64,000 bases of DNA from Hansfordia pulvinata. Taxonomy: Eukaryota > Ascomycota > Sordariomycetes > Xylariales. Shown here piece by piece: positions 1-11,775 of this stretch. The translations under genes were made by a program, and so were the position numbers. Under the pieces are notes generated by a model. It saw nothing but the letters and a program-made list of their open reading frames with translations. It was not told the origin of the DNA and did not search any database. Location of the stretch: NCBI GenBank assembly GCA_006538405.1, contig BJKQ01000014.1, positions 620,001 to 684,000 on the forward strand. The letters are read 5' to 3'. The stretch's first letter is position 1, and every line of letters starts with the position of its first letter.

Positions 1-1804
1 GCAAGTCGAATGCATGGAGCTGCTTCGTGGTTCGTGGGAGCTTCTTGTTCTGCTCGTATAAGCTGCCGCAATTGGCGCAGAGAGTCTGGCAAGGGTCAGT
101 ATGAACACAGTAGAAAAGAGAGAACATGACCGCAAAACTTACCCTGGGACCAGCAGGACCATCTCGCACAGCCCAGACGCTCGTGCCCCAGATCCAGCAG
201 TGGTAGCAGCGCCACTGGAGCCTCTCCTGATCACTGAGAGAACTGACGCCTCCGCCGTATCCGGCATCTGGCGTGCCGCGGCCGCCAGGCGTCCCTGACC
301 GACCGGTGGGACTCAGACTACGGAACCTCCTCTTCTTCTTCGATCTTTCGCCTCTGCCCATGCGCTCTTCTTCCACCTCGAAGCCACCCAGAGGCGTCCC
401 GCCAAGCATACCGGCATTGCTGCTGAAGCGAGCTGTTTCTCGTCGGAGTCGACGCACTTCGCGCTCACGGTCAATCTCGCGCTTCTCCATATCTTCTTTT
501 GTAAGAGCCTCGATCTTGGGCTCCCAGTCGTCACCCAGGTGCTCGGGGTCGTAGCGCCAACCAGCGTCAGCGCCAAAAGCGGCGTCGTTGGCAACTTCAG
601 TCCCCGCTGCGCCCCATCCGCCAACCAAGCCGCCCGACTCGCAAGCTTCCTTCTTGAGCCGCAGCACGGCCTCGTAGATGGCGTGCGTCAAGACAGGCAC
701 CCACTCGCAAGGCAGGGCAAGGTCAGCACATGTGACTTTGGCAAAAGCTTCGGCAGTCCCTGGCGGGTGTAGGAGCGACCATTCAAATTTGTCGGTATAT
801 ACCTGGGAGGACAGGTTGACATTGAGATTGACGATGCAGCGGTACGTGTCGTCGGGATCGAAATCTTCCGAGTCAGCAGGTATAGGCGTGGCAGTTGCCG
901 TCGCAGTAAGGGCTTGCACCTGCGAGGCGGGGACTTTGGAGGGCGTGTCGAAGCCATGGCGGGAAGGCGTATCGGCGGCGGCAGCTGCGGCTCGAGCAGG
1001 TTGCGTGAGGGGCGTCCCCGGCGTGGCGGGGGTATCCCGCGACCCTAGCTGGTTCTGAGAGGCTCGGTTGTTCTTGTTGTCCGAGTGGAACAGGGGGTGA
1101 AGGGCGACACCGGCATATTCCTCGAGCTGGGTACGAATCTGCTTGCTGATTTCAGCGATGATGACGCCGGGGTTGGGCAGGTCGAGCTCTTGAACGAGCG
1201 TGGTAGCGAATTGATCAGTAGTGGTGACACACTCGTGCAGGTTCCAGAGGAAAATGTCACGAAGCTTGTAAGGGGCCGTCAGCTCGCCGAGGCGGAAGAG
1301 CGAAGGGTCCATGTTTGGCGGCAACTGATTCTGAGCGCGCATCATGGGGAAAGTGGCAGCGGGCATGTAGGCGGGGATGTCGACATCGATGCGGATGGGA
1401 ATGAGGGTAAGAGGCATGCTGGCCTGGGCCTGGTTGTGCAGGTCGGAGCGAACGCGCGACTTGAGCATCCAATCGCGCCAGATGCCCTGGAGGTGGACGG
1501 GGGCATCGATGTCCTTGGCGAGCTTGTCTTGGGGTTCGGCCCCGGGGTGGCCCGCAGACGAGTCTTCTCGGCGGATGGAGCGCAGGCCGGAGGGGCGGCG
1601 GCGCGAATCGCCATCATCGTCGTCGTCGTAGTCGTAGCCATCTTCGGCATAGTTGATGACGGTGGTGCCGCGCTTCGTGGTTCGTGACAGAGTGGCGGGC
1701 TGGATGCTGTTGTGGGCGACGGGGGTCAGAAGCGCATTGTTGTAGGCGCGCAGTCGCGGCGCGTAGCTCGACAAGGCCGCCTGAGGCGGCGGGCGCGAGT
1801 CCAT
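1..1804 (-). CDS. sfh1: SNF5/INI1-family chromatin-remodeling subunit with C-terminal GATA finger (partial)
   Basis: Core subunit of an RSC or SWI/SNF nucleosome remodeler. The frame runs from the ATG at 1804 (just after a CTCAAC context) without a stop to 143, giving 554 codons. An intron at 142-86 (GTAAGT...CAG, 57 nt) follows, and the last exon leaves the window at 1, so the C-terminus is missing. The two SNF5 repeats lie near residues 155-230 (around IFLWNLHE) and 310-370 (around FEWSLLHPP). A Lys/Arg-rich stretch follows, then a GATA-type finger from about residue 533: CYHC, a loop with VRDGPAGPR, then CANC after splicing. Filamentous-fungal Sfh1 proteins carry such a finger and budding-yeast Sfh1 does not. 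The N-terminal pattern ending NYAEDGYD is also typical. Whether it acts in RSC or SWI/SNF cannot be decided here. The family assignment is firm and the symbol less so. Confidence 0.9.
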   Translation of the reverse strand, partial: MDSRPPPQAALSSYAPRLRAYNNALLTPVAHNSIQPATLSRTTKRGTTVINYAEDGYDYDDDDDGDSRRRPSGLRSIRREDSSAGHPGAEPQDKLAKDIDAPVHLQGIWRDWMLKSRVRSDLHNQAQASMPLTLIPIRIDVDIPAYMPAATFPMMRAQNQLPPNMDPSLFRLGELTAPYKLRDIFLWNLHECVTTTDQFATTLVQELDLPNPGVIIAEISKQIRTQLEEYAGVALHPLFHSDNKNNRASQNQLGSRDTPATPGTPLTQPARAAAAAADTPSRHGFDTPSKVPASQVQALTATATATPIPADSEDFDPDDTYRCIVNLNVNLSSQVYTDKFEWSLLHPPGTAEAFAKVTCADLALPCEWVPVLTHAIYEAVLRLKKEACESGGLVGGWGAAGTEVANDAAFGADAGWRYDPEHLGDDWEPKIEALTKEDMEKREIDREREVRRLRRETARFSSNAGMLGGTPLGGFEVEEERMGRGERSKKKRRFRSLSPTGRSGTPGGRGTPDAGYGGGVSSLSDQERLQWRCYHCWIWGTSVWAVRDGPAGPRVSFAVMFSLFYCVHTDPCQTLCANCGSLYEQNKKLPRTTKQLHAFDL

Positions 1805-4800
1805 GTTGAGGGTATCTGAGAGCGGGAGGCAAGACTAGATGGCGGCAAGTCTCATGCTGCGAGATGGCTTGAGGACGAGACAGGCGCGGGCGTCGCCAGT
1901 CTGGGGACGGCGACGGCAACAAGACGACAATGCTCGCTTTTGAAATTCACAGTGGCCTTTCAAGTTTCGGGCGCGTGGGCGCGATCGGGGCAGCAAGTAG
2001 CTCGACTGCGGCGGACAGAGGCGAATTGCAAATGGGCGTGCTGAGTCGCGTGGTGCCAGCGTTGAGCAAAGCCGGGGTTGCGACGGCTGAGGAGGACAAC
2101 AGTGGCTAGAGCGGATGGAAGACCAGCGCGTCAGGCAGAGACGGCGGGGTGTCGCATCGAATTGCGTGTCGAAAGGGTGGAGGCGTAGGCGGAGACAACG
2201 CGAGGCAATCCAACGATGGATACAGGTTTGGATTGCTTCTGAAAGGCGACGGGCGGATGGGTGGGTGGTCGACGAGCAAACAAACGAGGCAAGGGAGAGC
2301 AAGCAACTTCGATCCATCCGCGCCCTGTCACTCTACGACTGTCGGGTCAGGTTCCACGGAGGCTACTTGCACGGGGGTAGCTGTGAAATCACGGGAAGGG
2401 CCCGACTTGTGAGTCCGCTGCGAGCCAGTCTGCTGGGTCGGCTTGCCACGCTTGCTCAGGGTGTCAGGCCACTGGGCCGATTTATTTAGCCATGCGTGGA
2501 GGAGAAGCTCACTGGGGCTATGCTGCGCTGGATTTAGTAGCCGTGGATTTATCTGGAAGAGCCCACTTGGTTGCACCTTCCCCTGCACCAGGGCCTGCAC
2601 GGCGCCTGCACTCGCACCTGCGTCTGGTTGACAGGCAGTCGCGTCGCCCGAACGATTCTGGTTGGCGTGCGAATGTGAGTCTGTCGTATTAGCTCTTTCC
2701 CGATTACTGCGCTTGGGAATCTGGGTTGATCTTTCGAGATGGATAGCCCCACTCTCCATTGGCCTGCAAGAAGGTTGTCAACCATGTATTGTGTGCAGTA
2801 CCTGGGTACCTACATGTAATCTACCACATGCACCCAACAACTGCCGTATCCATCCTCATTCATCAGGAAGACGATTGAACCGGAAAAAAGCGGAAAGTCC
2901 CTTCTCATCGCCAGTAAGTGGCACAGGGAAGTCGCGATCCTGTCACATGACTGCTGTTGATGCCAACTCTGCCCCTTCTGCTTCCACTTCTTGCAGGTGT
3001 CTGATCTTCGAGTCTCCCGGTTTTGCTCCAGATCTTCCCCCCAACCGTACGCAGCTACTAACTAGTCTACCTTACTTGACCTATCCTCAGCAGATTCCAA
3101 CCCAACGGCTCGATCGACCGACGACCCGTATGCCATTACACGACGTGCCTCGCGTTCAATGGCACAGCAATCTACAAGGACACGACTTGATCATCTTCCA
3201 AGGACGCTGCAGTCCACCGCGGGCTCGTCTTGACCGCTCAGAACAGGAGAAGGGCGAGGAACGCAAGGCGAGAGGCGCTCCCACCTCCCTCCCACGGAGC
3301 AGGCAGGCCTTGTCCCTGTATCATCGGCTTTCCCTCCAGAATCTCTGAACTCCACCGTGGCTGATGGCCGCCCGGACCTCCGGAGCTGGGACCGGTGCCC
3401 GGCCCCCGACAAGACCCAGGCCATCCGCCCGCCCCTCGGCAATAGACCCTTCCCCCGTGGAGCATTGTCTTGCGGAGATTTGCATCACCACTTCGGGACG
3501 CGCTCTCGTTCGTTCGCGCTTTACGAACCGCCCGCCTTGACTACTCACCTATTCTTAGCATTCCGGGTCCTGATGCCCTTGGATGTTGGCCCACATCCGT
3601 CTGTCTTCCAACCGCCTCGTGCGAGCGCCTCTCATCAGCAAGACCCAACATCGACTACCTGTCTGCCCACGCCCACGCCCACCCATGCGCGCCCGCAGTG
3701 AGCAGGACCGAGCATCGACTGCTATGGATCGGGGACAGAACTCTTGGTGCATCACCGGCACCCCGCCCTGCATATCACTCATGATGTCAGCCGCTTCTCC
3801 CGTCCTCGCCCCCGCTCTCGCCCTCGCGTCTCCCTTCGCGATCCCATCAACGCATGCCTACATTGGATCTGTTCAAGCTCCCCACGTGGTGCAGGGGCTG
3901 ATCAGCACCTACCCCATCCCCGGCCCTCTCTTTCTCTCGCCACCACTCCTCGCGCCCTTGCAGAGCCAGGCTTGTTTTTTACGACAGCTCCATGGCGTTT
4001 CACTTTGAGCACCGTGGCCATCAACGTCATCTCCTCCTATGCATGTCTTTATGCACCTTCCACCGCCGTTCTCCTGCGTCCTTGGAACCCGAGCCCACCT
4101 TGCATGTCATCCCTTCTTTCTCCAAACTCAATCGAGTGCGGGCCACATCGAGACCAGCCTCGTCAATCTCGCCGCCTTGACCTGAGCCTCACAACAAACT
4201 TTTCCAAGCCACCTTGGGCTCTGCAGGTTTCTTCATGGCCGTGCGCTGACGGGTGCTTCTCGGATGAGGCTTTCCATACGAGCAAGACCTCGTCGTGTAC
4301 AAATCATTGCATCACGCCGCAGTACGAGTACTTCTTGGCCGGTGGCGCATGCTTCAACGCACGATGGTGCGTCATCTCGGTAGGCGTGGAACCCGCGTTG
4401 CCAACCCGTTGTCGCACTCAGTGGTGCATCTCCTTTTGTAATTGCCCATCGATCTGTGTGCCCAGGTACGACTACTCATACTCTGTTCAGGGCCAAGAGC
4501 CAGAAGAGGGACATCATCTTAGCTCGCATGCCACGTTGTTGCTTCTTCCGTGCCACCCCAACCGTTATTCTCTGCCCCGCCAACGCTGCACAGACAGCTC
4601 GACCACAAGAACGCATCCGCAGGGCGCGCTCCTCCCCACGTACGAACCCTTGTCGCCTTCTCAATCTCGTACTCTCGCACTGCGAGTACTCTACCCAATG
4701 GGGTTGTCTCGACATGATCTGGCTGGGACATCAGCCGCCGAGGGGGCAGTTATTTCGCTACGCCTGCGACTAAAAACAAGAATATCCATCACGGATGACG

Positions 4801-5618
4801 CGACGCGGTGTTGTGTCCGGGTCATCGGTGGCAGCGGACCATCCCGTCAAGCATGTTTGGCCGTGCTCATGGTAGACTTCCCACTTCATGCAATGCGAAG
4901 ACAGCAAACAAGGGCTGCATAGACCTGCAAATAGCCCAGCCTGGCCATCGTGGCCCTGGGGGGATCCTGGAGACTATGTGTACTAACGAGAGTCATCCAA
5001 TAAGTAGCTACTTATCCTGTAACAAAGATTTGTGGGCTTGTGGGCGCGGGCGGACAGACCAGCCTGAAGCCTCAGCCCGCTTACATCGCGGGCCACGAGT
5101 CGCCTTGGACGCCATAGCTGAACTGGGCCGAACCACGCGGGCCACGATGCCCAATCATTTACGCCTCTGGCGCTTTTTCTCAGTCATGGTAGAGCGGACC
5201 TCTCCAGGGCCCCCAGCTCTAGGGACAGAGCCTGCCTGCGCCCCCAGCCAGTATTCACACATCAGACAGCCCCGTCACCGCTTGACGTGCCACTTACCCT
5301 TATATAAACACAGCTGCCTCATCCAGCCCGCCCGCCATCCTGCTCTGCTTGTGGTTGTCCTCACGCTGACCCGCCGAGTGATCACCTAATATCCGGTCCA
5401 GGACACCCGAACCTCCTCGAGTCGAGCCAGCCAGCCATTCGCACCGGCTTTCCTGATAACGGCCTCGGAGTCCTTGCCCATCTTCCTGTATATCTTATTA
5501 ATATTCTAATCCTCTAATACTCACAACTTCTTGCCCCAGAGCGGATCAGCCGTCTGCCAATACTCTTGACCGTTCACTCCCGAGCGAAATATCCAGAGGC
5601 CCACCGACGAAACGCAGA
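1805..5618. other. Long divergent intergenic region between sfh1 and the F-box locus
   Basis: About 3.8 kb between two divergently oriented genes. It is open in several frames because stops are rare in GC-rich DNA. The longest such frame (3744-4922, +) gives a low-complexity Ser/Pro/Arg-rich peptide with no recognisable domain. One TACGAGTA copy lies at 4323. I see no RNA gene or mobile element. It presumably holds both promoters and the 5' leaders. Confidence 0.5.
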
Positions 5619-5878
5619 ATGGGGAAGAGGAACAATGAGGGCCCGTCGACAGCGCTGGCAGCGGCGTACGCGCATCTTTTCGACAGGCGACCCAATTCAA
5701 GCGGGTCGGGCGCAACGTTGACGGCGGCGCCCAAGAAAAAGCGCAATTGGCGGATTTCCATGCCGGCCAAGGTTGCGGAGCTCGACTCGTCGACACATCC
5801 CGTGTTTGTGGCCGACCGATGGGATAAATCCGAGGGCGACAAGTGGCATGACTCCAAGAACGAGACACAAATCACCAT
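5619..5878 (+). CDS. Candidate first exon (86 codons), possibly of the F-box gene
   Basis: An ATG at 5619 opens a compositionally protein-like frame starting MGKRNNEGPSTALAAAY. It reaches a textbook donor, AT|GTAAGT, at 5879; without splicing it stops at 5880-5882. If spliced to the acceptor ATCCAG at 7061-7066 (exon from 7067), the frame stays open into the F-box coding region and adds a basic stretch containing KRKRAR. That gives a 911-residue protein with a 1188-nt first intron. One join in three would keep frame by chance, and the intron is long for a fungus. Alternatively this is a separate small gene or an unrelated transcript. I do not recognise the peptide. Confidence 0.4.
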
Positions 5879-6580
5879 GTAAGTGAGACCACTTTTTGTT
5901 CGCTCGTACCTGCGTGTCCCGAACCGCCTCTCCTTGACCCCCGGCCCAAGACCCGGTTATCCAGGCCCATATGCTCCGGTGCCATCGGTTCCTTGTCCTT
6001 CCCACACCCCCGGCCTCGCGTGTCTTTTCTGCGGGGACACCGGCGCGTTCTTCCACGCGGCACGCCGGGCAGCATGACACGACTCGCGCTTTTGGTCGCT
6101 GGTGGAATCGACCTGTCTCCTCTAGATCCGATCCTCCTCTCCTCCTGCTTGCACAGCACAGCACCGAGCCGACGCGAGAGGGGCCGGCTGGCGGTGCTGC
6201 AAGGCTGGTCTCGGGCGAGCCGGCCGGCGGGAACCCGATCCGCTTGCGTCATCGCGCCCCGATCTTGGCCAGTCCCGTGAACGGTTTTGGGGGCTCCCCC
6301 TGAGCAAGCGTGGCAAGGCCCTCCCACGTCCTCAGGCTTCCGGGCTCGGGGATCGACGGCGCTGCTTAGGCTCGGGTGGCTAGTCGGAGAAGGGGAGGCG
6401 AGCGGGAGCCCGGGTTCTTGATAGGGGCCGTTTCATTTCCACAATTTTCGTCGTCCTTTCCCACCAGGTCGGCCTGGTCTCCCACCCACTCCCAATACCC
6501 TGACAAAGCACGCGCCTCATTATACCGTCTTCCGGGGTGGGGGAAATCCCTACGGCCTGCGATGCCAGGCATCCCAGCAG

Positions 6581-6605
6581 TACACACACACACACACACA
6601 CACAC

Positions 6606-6653
<48 letters not shown>
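6581..6653. repeat. (CA)n microsatellite
   Basis: About 73 bp of CA dinucleotides with one short interruption (CTTA) near 6605. It lies inside the possible long first intron of the F-box gene. It would be length-polymorphic. Confidence 0.95.
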
Positions 6654-6655
<2 letters not shown>

Positions 6656-7205
6656 CAAGCGCCTCAAGCGGAGCCAGCCCGGCCGAAGGTTGCGGTGCAA
6701 GGCCGCCTGTGGCGGGTCAGACCTCGGGTCAAGTGCTCGACGCAAGTGCTCGACGCACATCATTCCAAGGGGCCACCCGCCCGCCAACTCCTAGCCGGGC
6801 GAACCGGACCGGGAGGGACTTTGCTCTAGGTGAAGAAGCTGGGGTTTTAGTCGGAATAGCTGATCGCCCTAAGAGCCAAGCGGCTTTTCGTGGACCCTCC
6901 CCAGGGGGCCACTAGATCACCAGGAGCACGGGCGACCATTAATCTCTTCTAGCCCCATCCCACCTCGCTGATCTTTACTTCCGTGGCCGCGGCCCTGGGG
7001 TTTCGCGCCGCAGAGAAGCTGGGCTGACTTTCTGATTCTTCCCTCCGCCTCCCCTGCGCGATCCAGAACCACAGAGGCGGCTCCTACCACAAAGGCGGCT
7101 CCTACAAAACGCAAGAGGGCCCGTTCACTATCGGCCGTCGTGTTCCGCTCAAACCGGCAAGACGACGACAAACTCAAGCCTACGACCCGCCCCAGGAAAT
7201 CTACC

Positions 7206-9639
7206 ATGGGCGCCGTGGCCGGTCCCGAGGCCGCTTACAAGCCCGCTCTCCCGTCGGCGCCGCACCCCGCCGCCATCATGGACCCTTCACCGCGCGGTTT
7301 CGCCACCGCCGCCGCCGCCGCCGCCCAGCAACACGGGCCCCAGCGCATGACCCGAAAGCCTCAGCCCCTCGCCAACCCACATTCGCCGCGCCGGCCCTCG
7401 ATGCAGAATCAGCAACAGCAGCAGTATTACGAGCGACCTCGAGCCCCGACGGGCAGTTCCATGACGAGCGTCGGCAGCATGAGCAGCAACGGAAGCTTCG
7501 ACGCCCGCAGCATGCACAGTGTCGCCCCCTCGCCCGCTAGCGGGCGATCCAGCTTTACCAGCTTCGACTCGCTGGACCTCCGGGCGGGACCCCGGCAGCC
7601 GGAGCAAGGCTGGCAGCGGCCCGCGCCCATCAAGCAGTACCGCCGGAGGAGAGAGCCCAACGAGATCCTGTCGGCGCTGCCGGCCGAGGTCGTAGGGCTG
7701 ATTCTTGGCCACCTCCGACAGAGGCACATGGAGTATAACCCGCGCGGCGGCGATGGCGGCTGCGCTACCTGCCTGATGCGTGACCTTTGCTCATTATCCG
7801 TTGCCTCGAGGAAGATGTGCAAGCTGGCCAGGCCGACGTTGTAAGTTCCTTCCCCCTCCCTCGCCAAATCAAGCCTCTGCCCATCTTCTTCTCTATGCCC
7901 ACTCGCCTTGCGTGTTAGCTGACTCCATGGTTGCCAGATACGAGCACATCGAGCTGGTGGGAGCCGACTCGCCGGCGCAGAAGAAGCGGTACAAGCTGAG
8001 CTTCGGGTCGCGGCTTGTGCTGCTGCGGCGGACGCTCCGTGCCCGGCCTCAGCTGGCGGCGCACGTGCGGACGCTCAAGGCCCCCGCGATCCCTTTCGAC
8101 GCCCCCTCGGACAAATACCTGGACTTGGTGGCGTCGGTCGTCATGGCGTGCCCTAACCTGGAGCGCCTGGTGGGCTTCCACCCGCCGTACGACCACGCCT
8201 TCACGCACCTGACGCACGCGCTGTCGACGCGCGGCAAGCTCAAAGAGATGAACTGGTTCCTGGACGCCTCGCCGTTGCAGGACCGACCCGCGGACGGTTT
8301 CGAGCAGGGCGGCTCCGGTCCCGGCCCGGCAGGCCGTGCCGGCTCCATGACGTCGAGCCGGACGGGCACGTCAAGCATCACCGAGTTCCCGGCGCCGCCG
8401 GGCGACATCCAGCCGGAGCAGAGCGTGCTGTTCCAGGACCTGCATGCCAACTGGGCGCAAATGGAGACGCTGTCGATACACTGCATGCAGGGCGCCACAC
8501 TGACGCCTGTGTCGCTGCTGAGTTCCACGCTGGCGCTGCTCCCCTCGCTTCGCCATCTGCACCTGTCGGACCTGCCTTTCACCGCCTTCAACGACACCAG
8601 CCTGCTGTCGCTGCCGCCGCTGGAGTCGCTCTCGTTGACCAACCTGTGCGGTGTCTCGCGCGTCGGGCTGTCGTCGTTTGCACGGCGGCCCTCGAGCCAC
8701 TCGCTGCGCGCCCTGTCGCTGCGCCACGTCGGGCTGGACTCGCTGCCCGTCCTGGGCCGCCTGCTGTCGCACCTGACACAGCTCGAGTCGTTTGCGCTCG
8801 TGCAGGAGAGGGCACCGCTGCTGCCCGAGGGCGAGTCGGTCTGGCTGTTCCCCTACGTGGCGTCGGTGTCGCTGCGCAAGCTGCACTGGGACATCTCGTC
8901 CAACCCGCACTGCGCCAACAACGCCGACGTGATTGTGGCCAAGAGCATCGCAGCCAAAGGCTTCCCCGCCCTGCGACAGCTGCGCGCCCCCAATGATCCC
9001 GAGGGCATCTTTCAGTGCCTATGCCGGCCGGTCGAGCGGATCGACGTGGACCAGCAGCTGGGCAGCAACAACAACAACGGCGGCGGCCGCGGCGGCGGTG
9101 GTGGGGGGCTGATCCAGCGGGCGGGCAACTCGTTCAAGCCTAGCCCGCCGCTGTCGCCCAACACGCCGACGACGCCGGGGACGCCACGGACGCCGATCAA
9201 GTCGCCGATGGGGTTCAAGTTTGCGGACCTGGGGGAGCACGGGCGGCCGCGGCCCAAGTGCAGCGACCTGGGGGCGGCGCGGAGCGCGGCGCAGTCGCGG
9301 ATCGAGGCGATGCGGGAGGCGCCTCCGCGGTTCCTGGTCAACGTGTACGAGGAGGACGGGACGCTGGTGGACAAGTTCGGGCTGGGCCAGTACATTGGCG
9401 AGGTGGGCTCGCCGATCCGGTACTGCGTGCAGCCGGACCCGGGCGCGCTGGACGAGAACGGCGGGCTCGTGGACGCGGCGTCGGACCTGCTGCGCGACTG
9501 TGGGGAGGACACGAAGCAGGGGGCGGCCGAGGTGTGCACGGGCCGGTGGAACGCGTGGGAGGTCAACGACCGCAAGGACCGCGACCGCTGGTGGCACACG
9601 GAGCGCGGCCTGTGGAGAGGTGCCGGCCTGTCCGGGTGA
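7206..9639 (+). CDS. F-box protein with leucine-rich-like C-terminal region
   Basis: Putative substrate receptor of an SCF ubiquitin ligase. From the ATG at 7206 (MGAVAGPE) the first part is Ser/Pro/Gln-rich. An F-box follows (LPAEVVGLILGHLRQ and the VASRKMCKLAR helix, about residues 155-215). An intron at 7841-7937 (GTAAGT...CCAG) joins TT to ATACGAG, giving LYEHIEL. The second exon (7938-9639) holds many leucine-rich segments such as LPSLRHLHLSDLPF and LESLSLTNL, consistent with an LRR-like solenoid. After that come a Gly-rich linker, a TP-repeat stretch near 9160-9200 and a conserved-looking tail ending WWHTERGLWRG. Coding frame also continues upstream to 7067, so translation may start further 5' (see 5619-5878). 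The substrate is unknown. Confidence 0.75.
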
Positions 9640-10879
9640 TGAATGGTGCCATGGCGCCCCGGGCCTTTGCTGTTGCCGGTCTGCAAGAAAAGAAGAGAAG
9701 ACGAGAGAAGAGAAGAGAGGATGACGAGGAGGGACGGGAGAGGCCCCGCCGCATATCTTGTCTTGGCTTGAGATACCCACCGGTTGTTTGGTTACGTTGC
9801 TGTTCATGATGAGATTTTGGTTTGCAAAAGGGCGGGGATTGGGTGTTGGTTTGTCCTTTACTTGGGATCTTTTTCTTGTTGCCTGCACTTTTGGGCCGTC
9901 TGTGAGGTTCCTCTGCAGCCGGCTGGCGCTCTCTTGATCCAGGACGTGCAGTTGTTGTCGTCGAAGACATACCCGGCCGGGCGAGGGCCGGCCTCTGCTG
10001 GTGTGGCTCAACTTTTTTTTAATTCCTAATTTTGTTCGCAGGTACATATTCCACCCATCCGACGCCATCCAGTATACCCGTGGGAGGCAGCACATTTACG
10101 ACATTGCATACACGTCATACAGCATAGCATAGCGTTTCTTTTTCGCGGAAAAGGGGAATATATAATGTCTGTTGTTCAGTTGCAGTTGGGACTTCTTGGA
10201 GCAGTGAGATGCGAGTGACCAAACCGACCCGGGACGGAAAAGCCAGGGTCGTGGATCGGGTGCAAGCATGGATCGATTGTATGTATCTACCTATAAGCAT
10301 GGAATGAGTGGGTAAATTATGTGAGTGGTGTTTGTGTTGTAAAGCGGAGGACCTCCCAGTTTGCCTGATGACGGGCCAGACTGCCTCATAAACCTGGGAC
10401 ATGGATATACCCCTTCTGTACGGTCGTCCCTTCGAGCCGTCCGGGTTTTTGTGTGTGAGGGATTGAAGCCAGAGGTACCTGCGTACCTCCGTTTCTCAGG
10501 TACGTTAGGTACATACGCGGGCGGGAAACAGGGCCGATCAATTCCGACCCGACCGCCGCGCCGGCCGTACCACCACTGCTCACTGCTCACTGCTCGTTCC
10601 TTCCCCGTGCTCACCCCCCAACGTCGTCATTCATCATTCAATTCGCCGGCGCCCCGGCAGTTTCCCATTTCCTCCACTTTCCCGCATACGCGTCCGCAAA
10701 CCCAGGTCTCTGCTTTCTCTCTTTCACACATACACACACACACACTCTCTCTCTCTTTTCAAGTCCTGAGCATCCAACTCAAATCCAAAGACTCCCTCTC
10801 CAGATAAGCACCGTGCCGCCGAGAAGAGAACAGACAGAGAGAGAAAAGAAAATTCAAGAATAACAGGCAAGAGATCACC
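9640..10879. other. Intergenic region between the F-box gene and jac1
   Basis: This holds the 3' end of the F-box transcript and the jac1 promoter. Nothing gene-like is visible; the open frames here are shadows of the GC-rich flanks. Confidence 0.5.
10683..10760 (+). promoter_or_regulatory. Pyrimidine/CA-rich tract upstream of jac1
   Basis: CT- and CA-repeat tract (CACACACA followed by CTCTCTCT) about 120-200 bp upstream of the jac1 ATG. Such pyrimidine tracts commonly lie near transcription starts in filamentous fungi. The regulatory role is inferred from position only. Confidence 0.4.
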
Positions 10880-11121
10880 ATGAGCGGCCGGACACAGCTC
10901 GGCCGCGTCTGCCACGCCTGCAGGCGCCAGCTACACCACCGCGCCCGCGGATCTGCTTCCTCTTCGTCTTCTTCTGCTGCTTCTCCTTGGTCGTTGCCCA
11001 GCCCGCAGCCCACGGCCCCGTTCCAGACCAACAAGACTCTCGCTTCTCCCCTCCGCCAAGCCCGCTCGTTCTCCCACACCCGCCTCCGACGCTCCTCCGC
11101 ACCCGACGAGCAGAGCCAGAC

Positions 11122-11155
<34 letters not shown>

Positions 11156-11728
11156 GATAAGAGCGCCACCGCCGCTCCCGACCAGCCTCAGACGCACTAC
11201 ACCCTCTTCCCCAAGACCCTGCCCGCAGGCCCCCCGCCCGCGGGGCCCTTCGACATCGACCCCCGCGCCTTGCGCGGCGAGTTCCTCGTCCTGCAGTCCC
11301 GCGCCCACCCGGACCTGGCGCCCGCGCACCTCAAGCCCGCCGCCGAGGCCTCCTCCGCCGCCATCAACGCCGCCTACAAGACCCTGTCCTCCCCGCTCCT
11401 GCGGGCCCAGTACCTCCTCTCCCTCCGCCGGGGCGGCGCGGACCCGGCCGACGACGAGACCGCCCGCGTCGAGGACCCGGCCCTCCTGCTCGAGGTCATG
11501 GAGGCCCGCGAGCAGGTCGAGGAGGCCCGCGCCGAGGCCGACCTGGCCCCCGCCCGGGAGGAGAACGAGGGCCGCATCCGCGAGACCGAGGCCAAGCTCG
11601 CCCGCGCTTTCGAGGCCGACGACCTGGCCGCCGCCAGGGACCAGGCCGACCGCCTGCGCTACTGGGTCAACGTGCGCGAGAGCATCGACAACTGGGAGCC
11701 CGGCAAGCCTGTCGCGCTCGAGCACTGA
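10880..11728 (+). CDS. jac1: Jac1/HscB-type mitochondrial J-protein for Fe-S cluster biogenesis
   Basis: Specialised Hsp40 that delivers the Isu scaffold to the mitochondrial Hsp70 and stimulates its ATPase so the Fe-S cluster can be transferred. This is an intronless 282-residue frame with its ATG in an ATCACCATG context. The Arg/Ser-rich, acid-poor N-terminus fits a mitochondrial presequence. Eleven consecutive glutamines (11123-11155) follow near residue 85. The J-domain then carries HPD at about residues 143-145 (RAHPDLAP) and the helix AAINAAYKTLSSPLLRAQYLL. The C-terminal HscB oligomerisation/scaffold-binding helices include LLLEVMEAREQVEEA. It is longer than yeast Jac1 because of the low-complexity linker between presequence and J-domain. 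It converges on ptc7. Confidence 0.93.
11123..11155 (+). repeat. (CAG)n polyglutamine tract in jac1
   Basis: Ten CAG codons and one CAA encode 11 glutamines between the presequence and the J-domain. Confidence 0.95.
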
Positions 11729-11775
11729 ATTCGAAGGTGGGAGGAATCAGAGATTGAAATAAGCATAAGAAAGAA

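Noticed and set aside
3744..4922. 392-codon open frame on the plus strand
   Set aside because: Low-complexity Ser/Pro/Arg/Cys-rich peptide with no domain, no convincing start context and no conservation that I can recognise; long stop-free frames are expected in this GC-rich DNA.
9019..10095. 358-codon minus-strand frame over the end of the F-box gene
   Set aside because: Antisense shadow of the GC-rich F-box coding sequence; Arg/Pro-rich with no domain.
10931..11725. 264-codon frame antisense to jac1
   Set aside because: Mirror of jac1 codon bias (Gly/Leu/Val-rich); the sense strand carries a complete J-protein.
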